The notes under the pieces were generated by a model. It was not told the origin of the DNA. It made no database searches and saw only the letters and a program-made list of their open reading frames with translations. A stretch of 14,931 nt of DNA from JAAFHS01 sp031396505 (GTDB lineage Bacteria > Pseudomonadota > Alphaproteobacteria > Rhodobacterales > Rhodobacteraceae), in NCBI GenBank assembly GCA_031396505.1, contig JANNKX010000320.1:1-14931 (forward strand), in the 5' to 3' direction. Each line of letters starts with the position of its first letter. Position 1 is the stretch's first letter. The translations under genes were made by a program, and so were the position numbers. This document shows, one piece after another, positions 1-6,311 of the stretch.

Positions 1-2
1 GC

Positions 3-494
3 ACCCCCGACGCCGCGCCGATGGACTGGGCCGCAACGCAGAACAACCTCGGCAACGCCCTGCAGGCGCTGGGACAGCGAGAGGGCGACAGCACCCGCCT
101 GTTGGCCGCCATCACCGCCTACACCGCCGCGCTGATCGTGCATACGCCCGAGGCCGCGCCGATGGACTGGGCCGCAACGCAGAACAACCTCGGCATTGCC
201 CACCGCTGGCTTGGCACGGTGGCCAAAGACCTAGCTCAGTTCGACGTGGCAGAGGCGGCATTTGCGGCCTGCCTGACCCGGCACCGCCGCGAAGTTGCGC
301 CCTTTCCTTGGGCCAAGACGAAATGGAACCTTGCCGACCTCGCCCTTGCGCGGCACGCCCTGCATCCGGCACCCGATCTGACGGGTTTGGCGCAAACCCA
401 TCTGGATCCCGCGCGGGTGGTTTTTGCCGACGCTGAAAACGCCCACCAGCTTGCCGAATGCGACCGTCTGCAGGCCCTGATTGACACCGCGTAG
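3..494 (+). CDS. TPR-repeat protein, C-terminal part (5' end outside window)
   Basis: The reading frame is already open at the left edge and runs to TAG at 492-494, so only the last 163 residues are visible. An ATG at 21 lies inside a repeat and is probably not the true start, because TPDAAP precedes it just as TPEAAP precedes the second copy. Two 47-residue units begin MDWAATQNNLG (codons at 21 and 162). Each has the tetratricopeptide-like pattern of paired helices (NNLG..L..LG followed by A..AY..AL). A third, degenerate unit follows (FDVAEAAFAACL, then PFPWAKTKWNLADLALARH), and the tail is a non-repetitive cap. Proteins with WA.TQNNLG repeats are common in proteobacteria and cyanobacteria, and the repeats act as protein-binding scaffolds. 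The effector domain, if there is one, would lie upstream and is not visible. Function is unknown. The gene is convergent with ychF. Confidence 0.85.
   Translation, partial: TPDAAPMDWAATQNNLGNALQALGQREGDSTRLLAAITAYTAALIVHTPEAAPMDWAATQNNLGIAHRWLGTVAKDLAQFDVAEAAFAACLTRHRREVAPFPWAKTKWNLADLALARHALHPAPDLTGLAQTHLDPARVVFADAENAHQLAECDRLQALIDTA
12..195 (+). repeat. 43-bp exact direct repeat inside the TPR gene
   Basis: Bases 12-54 and 153-195 are identical over 43 bp and are offset by 141 bp, exactly 47 codons. They encode the AAPMDWAATQNNLG start of two successive repeat units. Identity at DNA level, synonymous sites included, points to recent duplication or gene conversion within the repeat array. 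Confidence 0.9.
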
Positions 495-512
495 GTCGGG
501 GTTCACCCCGAC
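495..512 (+). terminator. Hairpin directly after the TPR gene; possible terminator or dispersed palindrome
   Basis: GTCGGGG (495-501), loop TTCA, CCCCGAC (506-512): a perfect 7-bp GC-rich stem with a 4-nt loop, starting one base after the TAG stop. There is no T-run behind it, so it is not a textbook intrinsic terminator. Its place at the end of a gene in a convergent gap supports a 3'-end role. It could also be a member of a dispersed intergenic palindrome family. Confidence 0.4.
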
Positions 513-583
513 TCTCCACCCCAAAACGTGAACAAACCCTTAAACCGTCAACCCAACCCATTGAAATCATTGCGGCCAAAGAG

Positions 584-600
584 TGTCCCACCGTGGGACA
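584..600 (-). terminator. Hairpin four bases after ychF stop; probable terminator
   Basis: TGTCCCAC-C-GTGGGACA is a perfect 17-bp dyad (8-bp arms around one base, realistically a 7-bp stem with a 3-nt loop). On the - strand it lies three bases beyond the ychF stop (604-606) and is followed by a short pyrimidine stretch, CTCTTT. This is compatible with ychF transcript termination. Being symmetric, it could also stop read-through from the + strand TPR gene. Confidence 0.45.
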
Positions 601-603
601 GCC

Positions 604-1701
604 CTACCCACTGAACAAGAAATGCAGCACATCGCCGTCCTTGACCTCATAGGTCTTGCCCTCCACCCGGAACTTGCCCGCCTCTTTCGCCCCCGCCTCG
701 CCTTTTCCGGCGATATAGTCGTCATAGGCAATGGTTTCCGACCGGATGAAGCCCTTTTCGAAATCCCCGTGGATCACCCCTGCCGCACGCGGGGCCAGCC
801 AGCCTTCCTCGATCGTCCAGGCGCGGGCTTCCTTTGGCCCCACGGTAAAATAGGTCCGCAACCCCAGCAGCGCATAGCCCGCCTTGATCAGTCGGTCCAA
901 CCCCGCCTCATGAAGGCCCATTTCCTCCAGAAACATCGCGGCCTCATCATCGGCCAGTTGCGAAATCTCTTCCTCGATCCGGGCGGAAATCACCACCGAC
1001 GCGGCCCCCTGCGTCGCCGCCATCGCCGCCACGCGGGCCGATTGGCTGTTCCCACTCGCCGCCGACGCTTCTTCGACGTTGCAGACATAAAGCACAGGTT
1101 TCGCCGTCAAAAGCTGCAGCAAACGCCACTGGCGCAAGTCATCCTCGGCCACCTTCACACTGCGCGCAGGTTCGCCGCTCTCCAGGACTTTCAACGCCAT
1201 ACGCAGCAAGCGGTCCTGATCGGCCACGTCCTTGTCGCCCGCCTTGATCTTGCGTGCCAGCCCCGCCAGACGGCGCTCGATGCTTTCCAGATCAGACAGC
1301 ATCATCTCTGTCTCAATCGTTTCGGCATCGGCCACCGGGTCGATCCGCCCCTCGACATGCGTGATATCGCCGTCCTCAAAACAGCGCAGCACATGGGCGA
1401 TGGCGTCGCATTCGCGGATGTTGGCCAGGAACTGATTACCCAAACCCTCACCCTTGGACGCACCGCGCACAAGGCCTGCGATATCGACAAAGGTCATCCG
1501 CGTCGGGATGATCTGCTTGCTGCCCGCAATCGCGGCGAGCCTGTCCAGCCGTGCATCCGGCACGGCCACCTCGCCCACATTCGGCTCGATCGTGCAAAAC
1601 GGGAAATTCGCGGCCTGCGCCGCCGCAGTACGGGTTAATGCATTGAAAAGGGTCGATTTCCCGACATTCGGCAAGCCGACGATACCCATCTTGAAACCCA
1701 T
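604..1701 (-). CDS. ychF: Redox-regulated ATPase YchF (Obg-family P-loop NTPase)
   Basis: Encodes 365 residues, the usual YchF length. The frame continues upstream to 1758, but the ATG at 1701 gives the family's standard N terminus MGFKMGIVGLPNVGKS and has AAAAGGGG six bases upstream, so it was chosen. Visible motifs: Walker A GLPNVGKS (residues 9-16), a G3 region DIAGLVRGASKGEGLGNQF, and NVEE where true GTPases have NKxD. That change is the YchF signature for ATP preference. A C-terminal TGS domain ends in GDVLHFLFSG. The family comprises cytosolic ribosome-associated ATPases linked to translation and oxidative-stress response. It diverges from trpA over a 153-bp gap and converges with the TPR gene. 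No missing residues were noticed. Confidence 0.97.
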   Translation of the reverse strand: MGFKMGIVGLPNVGKSTLFNALTRTAAAQAANFPFCTIEPNVGEVAVPDARLDRLAAIAGSKQIIPTRMTFVDIAGLVRGASKGEGLGNQFLANIRECDAIAHVLRCFEDGDITHVEGRIDPVADAETIETEMMLSDLESIERRLAGLARKIKAGDKDVADQDRLLRMALKVLESGEPARSVKVAEDDLRQWRLLQLLTAKPVLYVCNVEEASAASGNSQSARVAAMAATQGAASVVISARIEEEISQLADDEAAMFLEEMGLHEAGLDRLIKAGYALLGLRTYFTVGPKEARAWTIEEGWLAPRAAGVIHGDFEKGFIRSETIAYDDYIAGKGEAGAKEAGKFRVEGKTYEVKDGDVLHFLFSG

Positions 1702-1715
1702 GCCACGCCCCTTTT

Positions 1716-1778
1716 GCGATGATCGCCCTGCCATAGCGAAGCACGCGCCACATCGCAAGCGCCTGCGATTTGGCGATC
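1716..1778. promoter_or_regulatory. GCGAT/ATCGC-rich divergent promoter region of ychF and trpA
   Basis: The ychF-trpA gap holds five copies of the pentamer GCGAT or its complement in 63 bp. GCGAT-G-ATCGC at 1716-1726 is a dyad. ATCGCA-N6-TGCGAT at 1752-1769 is a second dyad. GGCGATC at 1772-1778 pairs with GATCGCC at 1721-1727. This arrangement between two divergent starts suggests an operator or a folded leader. No regulator can be named and no clear -35/-10 pair was identified. Confidence 0.35.
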
Positions 1779-1854
1779 AACGCTCCACTCTCACTTGATT
1801 TCCCCGCGGCTTTCCGTCACCCCTGCGCCGAAACCGACTTTAATGGGCCAAGGC

Positions 1855-2646
1855 ATGACCAGAATTGACGATACCTTTGCCCGGCTGCGGGCGGACCGCA
1901 AAAAGGCGTTTGTCGCCTATATCATGGCGGGCGATCCCAATGTTGAAACCTCGTTTGCGGTGATGCAGGGGCTGCGCGGTGCGGGTGTCGACATTATTGA
2001 ACTGGGCATGCCCTTTACCGACCCGATGGCCGACGGCCCGACCATCCAGCTTGCCGGGCAGCGCGCGCTTGAAGGTGGCATGACGCTGGACAAGACGCTT
2101 GATATGGCGCGCCGCTTTCGCGTTGCGGACACCACGACGCCGATCGTCATGATGGGCTATTACAACCCCATCTACGCGCGCGGGGTCGATCTGTTTTTGC
2201 GGCAGGCCACCGACGCGGGCATTGATGGCCTGATCGTGGTCGATCTGCCCCCCGAAGAGGACGCCGAACTGTGCATCCCGGCGCAGGCGGCGGGACTGAA
2301 TTTCATCCGGCTTGCCACGCCCACGACCGACGCCAAGCGTTTGCCCAAAGTGCTGCAAAACACATCGGGCTTTGTCTATTACGTGTCGGTCACCGGCATC
2401 ACCGGGGCTGCAGCGGCGGTTGCAACGGATGTGGCACCCGAAGTCGCACGCATCAAAGCCTCAACCGATCTTCCCGTCATCGTCGGTTTCGGCATCACCA
2501 CGCCCGCGCAGGCGACGGCGATTGCCGCCGTTGCTGACGGCTGTGTTGTGGGTTCGGCCATCGTCGGCGACATCGGGGCCGGCAAGTCCGCCGCCCAGGT
2601 GCTGGCAAATGTCGCGGCCCTTGCGGCAGGGGCGCATGCGGCCTGA
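1855..2646 (+). CDS. trpA: Tryptophan synthase alpha chain
   Basis: Encodes 263 residues. The alpha subunit cleaves indole-3-glycerol phosphate to indole and glyceraldehyde-3-phosphate and passes indole to the beta subunit, the last step of tryptophan synthesis. The frame opens at 1795, but the ATG at 1855 gives the typical length and puts the catalytic acids exactly at the classic enzyme numbering: Glu49 (GVDIIELGMPF) and Asp60 (DPMADGPTIQ). Other conserved stretches are AYIMAGDPN, VVDLPPEE, VSVTGITGA, VIVGFGI and the phosphate-binding GSAIV. The ribosome-binding site is weak (GGG about seven bases upstream). An alternative ATG lies at 1843. No trpB, trpF or trpC is present here. The downstream aminotransferase starts 71 bp later with its own strong RBS. 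Confidence 0.97.
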   Translation: MTRIDDTFARLRADRKKAFVAYIMAGDPNVETSFAVMQGLRGAGVDIIELGMPFTDPMADGPTIQLAGQRALEGGMTLDKTLDMARRFRVADTTTPIVMMGYYNPIYARGVDLFLRQATDAGIDGLIVVDLPPEEDAELCIPAQAAGLNFIRLATPTTDAKRLPKVLQNTSGFVYYVSVTGITGAAAAVATDVAPEVARIKASTDLPVIVGFGITTPAQATAIAAVADGCVVGSAIVGDIGAGKSAAQVLANVAALAAGAHAA

Positions 2647-2670
2647 CCAGACCATTTGACCGGGCTTTCA

Positions 2671-2680
2671 TTTGATCAAA
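2671..2680. promoter_or_regulatory. 10-bp palindrome TTTGATCAAA, possible operator of the aminotransferase-ligase operon
   Basis: A perfect AT-rich palindrome in the 71-bp gap after trpA, 37 bp before the aminotransferase start. A TTGACC hexamer at 2656-2661 could be a -35 element, which would place the palindrome in the promoter spacer. No convincing -10 is visible. It is not an FNR box, which needs four bases between TTGAT and ATCAA. Confidence 0.3.
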
Positions 2681-2717
2681 AGTTTTGCCATAAGCCGTCG
2701 GGCAACCGGAGGCGCAC

Positions 2718-4076
2718 ATGGCACTGATCGCTGGCATTTCTGAAACCCGTCTGTCGGACCTGCGCCGGCGCGAGGCACGCCGCTTTGCGGCAGGGCGCCC
2801 CTTGTCACAAGCGGCAAACACCACCCAGACCGATTGGCTGGACGGCGTGCCGATGCATTGGATGAAAGACTGGCCGATGCCTTTTCCGATGGTGGTGGCG
2901 CATGCCAAGGGCGCACACCTGACCGATATCGATGGCTTCGAAGTCGACGATTTCTGCCTTGGCGATACCGGGTCGATGTTTGGCCATTCGCCCGCCCCTG
3001 TGGCCCGCGCTATTGTCGCACAGGCACGGCGCGGCCTGACCTACATGCTGCCCTCCACCGACAGCGCCGATGTGGCACGCCTGTTGTCGGATACATTCGG
3101 TGACTTCCGCTGGCAAATCGCAACCACGGCGACCGATGCCAACCGTTTTGCGCTGCGTGTGGCGCGCGCGGTCACCGGACGACCCAAGGTGCTGGTGTTC
3201 AACGGCTGCTATCACGGCACCGTCGATGACACGATGGTTGGCCTGTCCAAGGGCCGCACGATCAACCGCCCCGGCCTGTTGGGGCAGGTGGCCGATCTGA
3301 CCAAAACCGCCGTCTGCTGCGAATTCAACGATCTGGCAGGCGTCGCAAAGGCCCTGTCCAAAGGCGACGTCGCGGCGGTTCTGACCGAACCCGTGATGAC
3401 CAATTCCTGCATGGTCCTGCCAGACCCCGGTTTTCTGGCGGGCCTGCGTGATCTGTGTGATCAGCACGGCACGCTTTTGATCATCGACGAGACGCACACC
3501 ATTTCCACCGGATTTGGCGGCTATACCCGTGTCCACGATCTGAATCCCGATATCTTTGTCGTTGGCAAATGCGTGGCAGGCGGGATGCCGGCAGCGGTTT
3601 GGGGCCTGCGGCCGGTCATTGCAGTGCGCTATGATCTGGCCAACGCCGGGCGCGCATCGGGGCATTCGGGCATGGGCACCACACTGTCGGCCAACCCGAT
3701 GCAGTTTGCCTGCCTCAAGGCTACCTTGTTGCATGTGATGACGCCAAAAAACTATGCGCATATGGACCGCCTCGCCAACCGTCTGCAGGCGGGTCTGGCG
3801 GCTGTTGTCACCCGCCATGGCCTGCCATGGCATGTGGTGCGTGTGGGTGCGCGCGTTGAATTCATCTGCGCCCCCGGCCCCTTGCACAACGGGACTGCGG
3901 CGGCCCTTGCGCATGTGCCGCAAGTGGAAAGCGTGGTTCACATCGGCCTGTTGAACCGGGGCTGCCTGATCGCACCCTTCCACAACATGATGCTGATCAG
4001 TCCCGCCACGCGCAAGCGGCAGGTCGACCGCCTGATCGCCGCCTTTGACGAAATTCTGACGGACCTTGCCCCATGA
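2718..4076 (+). CDS. Class-III PLP aminotransferase, glutamate-1-semialdehyde-aminomutase-like
   Basis: Encodes 452 residues. The start is supported by GGAGG at 2708-2712, five bases before ATG. The fold-type I, class-III pattern is complete. FNGCYHGTVDD (GSAM: FEGCYHGHAD) contacts the cofactor phosphate and ring. LIIDETHT carries the PLP-nitrogen Asp257. VVGKCVAGGMP carries the Schiff-base Lys284. GTTLSANP corresponds to GTLSGNP of GSAM. An N-terminal extension of about 50 residues precedes the DIDGFEVDDF strand. Sequence style lies between HemL-type aminomutases and amino-acid or amine transaminases, so the substrate is open. It is probably not the housekeeping hemL, because its motifs diverge (GSAM SEATMSA appears here as TDANRFA). 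The stop overlaps the next gene's ATG by four bases (ATGA at 4073-4076), so the two are translationally coupled, implying a shared pathway. Confidence 0.88.
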   Translation: MALIAGISETRLSDLRRREARRFAAGRPLSQAANTTQTDWLDGVPMHWMKDWPMPFPMVVAHAKGAHLTDIDGFEVDDFCLGDTGSMFGHSPAPVARAIVAQARRGLTYMLPSTDSADVARLLSDTFGDFRWQIATTATDANRFALRVARAVTGRPKVLVFNGCYHGTVDDTMVGLSKGRTINRPGLLGQVADLTKTAVCCEFNDLAGVAKALSKGDVAAVLTEPVMTNSCMVLPDPGFLAGLRDLCDQHGTLLIIDETHTISTGFGGYTRVHDLNPDIFVVGKCVAGGMPAAVWGLRPVIAVRYDLANAGRASGHSGMGTTLSANPMQFACLKATLLHVMTPKNYAHMDRLANRLQAGLAAVVTRHGLPWHVVRVGARVEFICAPGPLHNGTAAALAHVPQVESVVHIGLLNRGCLIAPFHNMMLISPATRKRQVDRLIAAFDEILTDLAP

Positions 4077-5455
4077 CCCTTTCCCCTTCCGGTTCCACCA
4101 CAGCCGAGGCCGAGGCCTTTCTTGCCGCCCATCCGCAAATCGAGGCGTTTGACATTGTCTTGCACGATTCGAACGGGATTGGCCGTGGCAAGATCATCCG
4201 TCGCCATGAACTTTTGTCGATTTACAACAACGGTCGGCATTTGCCGATTTCGATCCTTGGTCTGGATATCTGTGGCGAGGACGTCCATGAAACCGGCCTG
4301 ATCTGGGATCAGGGCGACGGCGACCGCCGCGCCTGGCCCGTGCCCGAATCGCTGGTGGCCCTGCACAACACAACCCCGCCGCGCGGCGAACTGCTGCTGA
4401 TGTGCTATAACCTTGATGATACGCCCATGACATCAGACCCGCGCCATGCGCTTGCGCGTCAGGTGCAGGCAATGGCCGCCGATGGGTTGTATCCGGCAGG
4501 TGCGTTCGAGTTGGAATTTTTTCTGCTGGCCAATGATCGTGGCGCGGATGGCCGCATCATGCCCGCCCGGGATGTGCTGGATGGCCGCGCCTCGCGCAAG
4601 ACCGAGGTCTATTCGGTGGATGCGCTGCATGGCATGCTGCCCTTGTTCAACGATATCTATGCCGGGGCGGCGAAGGCCGGGATCAAGGCCGAAACCATGA
4701 TATCGGAATTTGCCCCCGGCCAATATGAACTGACGCTGCATTACCGCACCGATGTGCTGCAGGCCGCAGATGACCTGATCCGCCTGAAACGCATCGTGCG
4801 CGCACAGGCCCGCAGCCATGGCGTAACCGCCTGTTTCATGGCCAAGCCAATTGCCGATTACGCCGGGTCCGGCATGCATTTTCACGTGTCGCTGCTGGAT
4901 GCCGCCGGAACCAACGTCTTTGTCGAGGCCGTCGAGGGCCAATGGTCACCCACCATCCTGCATGCGCTTGGCGGTCTGCGTGACACGATGGGCGAATCCA
5001 TGTTGGTCTTTGCGCCGCATGCCAACAGCTGGCGACGCTTTGTCGGGCAGTCCTATGCACCCGTGTCGCCAACCTGGGGGGTGAATAACCGCTCGGTCGC
5101 CCTGCGCATCCCGGCGGGTGATATCCGGGCGCGGCGGATCGAACATCGCCCCGCGGGCGTCGACGCAAATCCCTATCTTGTTGCCGCCACCGTGCTGGCA
5201 GGCATTCGGCACGGCCTTGCAAACAAAATCGATCCCGGTCCCGAGACGACGGGCAATGGCTATGCCAGTGACGGCCCCGCGATGCCCGTTGATTGGCGTT
5301 CCGCGATTGAGGCTGCCAAAGGATCGGCATTTCTGCGCGATGCGCTTGGCGTGGACATGCACCGCACCTTTACCGCAGTCAAGACCGCCGAAATGGCCCG
5401 CGTTGCGCGCACCGTGTCCGAGGTCGACTATGACCTGTATCTGCACACGGTGTAA
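4073..5455 (+). CDS. Glutamine-synthetase-family ligase, probable gamma-glutamyl-amine ligase (PuuA/GlnA3-like)
   Basis: Encodes 460 residues. The GS catalytic core is complete: FELEFF (Glu146, Glu148), SEFAPGQYE (Glu212, Glu219), GSGMHFHVSL (His269), NNRSVALRIP (Arg340, Arg345) and RIEHRPAGVDANPYL. These bind metal, ATP and glutamate. Two features separate it from true GlnA. The Glu in GYEAP that binds and deprotonates ammonium (E. coli Glu327) aligns with Tyr328 in QSYAP. The EHR-A-DANPYL block matches the gamma-glutamyl-polyamine or -amine ligases. No NLYDLPP adenylylation loop is visible, so GlnE-type control is unlikely. Expected reaction: ATP-dependent gamma-glutamylation of an amine, as in PuuA, GmaS, IpuC and the aniline enzymes. 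The amine is unknown. It is coupled to the upstream aminotransferase. Its TAA is six bases from the convergent regulator gene. Confidence 0.88.
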   Translation: MTLSPSGSTTAEAEAFLAAHPQIEAFDIVLHDSNGIGRGKIIRRHELLSIYNNGRHLPISILGLDICGEDVHETGLIWDQGDGDRRAWPVPESLVALHNTTPPRGELLLMCYNLDDTPMTSDPRHALARQVQAMAADGLYPAGAFELEFFLLANDRGADGRIMPARDVLDGRASRKTEVYSVDALHGMLPLFNDIYAGAAKAGIKAETMISEFAPGQYELTLHYRTDVLQAADDLIRLKRIVRAQARSHGVTACFMAKPIADYAGSGMHFHVSLLDAAGTNVFVEAVEGQWSPTILHALGGLRDTMGESMLVFAPHANSWRRFVGQSYAPVSPTWGVNNRSVALRIPAGDIRARRIEHRPAGVDANPYLVAATVLAGIRHGLANKIDPGPETTGNGYASDGPAMPVDWRSAIEAAKGSAFLRDALGVDMHRTFTAVKTAEMARVARTVSEVDYDLYLHTV

Positions 5456-5464
5456 CGCGCGTTA
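5453..5464. other. 12-bp palindrome containing both convergent stop codons
   Basis: TAACGCGCGTTA is self-complementary. Its left TAA is the stop of the ligase gene (+) and its right TTA is the stop of the regulator gene (-). Without a loop it is a poor terminator hairpin. It may be coincidental, or a compact protein-binding or transcription-collision site. Confidence 0.6.
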
Positions 5465-6049
5465 AACCAACCCCTCGTTGCGGGCGATCATCGCGGCATG
5501 GGTGCGGTTCTTTGCCGCCAGTTTGCGGCTCAGGGTTTTGACATGCAGTTTCACTGTCACTTCCTGCAATTCCAGATCGCGACCGATTTCCTTGTTCGAC
5601 TTGCCGGCAAAAAGGCCGCGCAGGACATCAAGTTCGCGGCGCGTCAAGGCATAGCTGCTGGTCAAGGTGGCGAATTCCGCAGGCCCTGTGCGGTACATCG
5701 CACCGCCAAGCATCGCATGGATGGCCGCAATTGTCTCTTCCGATGACATCGTCTTTGACAAGACACCGATCACGCCCGCGCGAAACGCCATGTCAATCTG
5801 TTCACGATCGACACGTGGCAACAGCAAGGCAAAGCGTGTCTCCGGAAAGGCCGCGCGCAACTGTGCCATCTCATCGATCCATGCCACCGCGCTGTCCAGG
5901 ATCACCAGATCAAAGGTCGCAGCAACCAATTCGGCCTGCACATCGAAAACAGATCGACATTGACTGATTTTTGCCAAACCCGCTGCTTCGAACAACGCAG
6001 CCATGGCTTCGCGGACCAGTGCTTGACGGTCAGCCAAAAGTATCCGCAT
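5462..6049 (-). CDS. Orphan LuxR/NarL-type response regulator with atypical receiver domain
   Basis: Encodes 195 residues from the ATG at 6049, which has GGGA five bases upstream and gives the usual N terminus MRILLADRQ. An in-frame ATG at 6064 would add five residues but lacks a Shine-Dalgarno. The receiver domain (about 1-115) has phosphoacceptor Asp52 (FDLVILD) and Lys99 (GVLSK). The usual acidic pair is reduced to Ala6-Asp7, and the Ser/Thr switch position after the fourth strand reads ALLLP. The C-terminal HTH (about 130-190: LTRRELDVLRGLFAGKSNKEIG, then VTVKLHVKTL) is canonical for DNA binding. No histidine kinase is nearby. It lies 6 bp from the convergent ligase gene and 262 bp downstream of the cbiX-like gene on the same strand. 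Targets are unknown; the flanking gene sets are natural candidates. Confidence 0.9.
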   Translation of the reverse strand: MRILLADRQALVREAMAALFEAAGLAKISQCRSVFDVQAELVAATFDLVILDSAVAWIDEMAQLRAAFPETRFALLLPRVDREQIDMAFRAGVIGVLSKTMSSEETIAAIHAMLGGAMYRTGPAEFATLTSSYALTRRELDVLRGLFAGKSNKEIGRDLELQEVTVKLHVKTLSRKLAAKNRTHAAMIARNEGLV

Positions 6050-6064
6050 TTCTGTCCCGTTCAT

Positions 6065-6311
6065 ATTTGCCGTTCGGCCATTCTGGCGTGCGGCGCATCG
6101 TTTATTTCGCGGTTAACTCCGCGTTGGTCTCATACATCAACCACCGGGCAACCCGTCGCCCAACATTGTGCAACCATATCAGTCAGAGCGGTTCAGGAAA
6201 CATGTCCGTTAGGACAGGCTTTGCGCCCTTTTGGGCTATGAAATCCACTACATCGCGAAAAATCTTGTTCGACTGCACACCTAAAGCGTAGCAAAAAATT
6301 TCCGCGGGACA
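6065..6311. other. 247-bp non-coding gap upstream of the response regulator
   Basis: The longest gene-free stretch here. It holds an inverted repeat CGCGG-N6-CCGCG (6108-6123) about 60 bp before the regulator start and a small hairpin TGTCC-GTTA-GGACA (6203-6216). A T6 run on the - strand (6293-6298) follows a weak CCGCGG stem just after the cbiX-like stop and may be a weak terminator. It is probably the regulator's own promoter region. No convincing small ORF was seen. Confidence 0.5.
6108..6123. promoter_or_regulatory. Inverted repeat upstream of the response regulator, possible operator
   Basis: CGCGG-TTAACT-CCGCG: 5-bp perfect arms with a 6-bp spacer, 59 bp upstream of the chosen regulator start. 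Position and symmetry fit a dimeric HTH protein site, perhaps autoregulation. Arms this short can arise by chance in GC-rich DNA. Confidence 0.25.

Noticed and set aside
583..1638. 351-codon open frame on + opposite ychF
   Set aside because: Shadow of ychF: composition is Arg/His/Leu-rich with no domain, and the opposite strand encodes an unmistakable complete YchF.
2671..2680. FNR/Anr box
   Set aside because: TTGATCAA lacks the four-base spacer required between the TTGAT and ATCAA half-sites.
2805..3983. 392-codon open frame on - opposite the aminotransferase
   Set aside because: Antisense shadow in GC-rich DNA. The + strand protein has all class-III catalytic motifs and a strong RBS.
4073..5455. 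Housekeeping glutamine synthetase glnA
   Set aside because: The ammonium-site Glu is replaced, no adenylylation loop is visible, and there is no glnB neighbour. It fits the GS-like amine ligases better.
6225..6236. GCCC-TTTT-GGGC mini-hairpin as a terminator
   Set aside because: A four-base stem without a following T-run is expected by chance.
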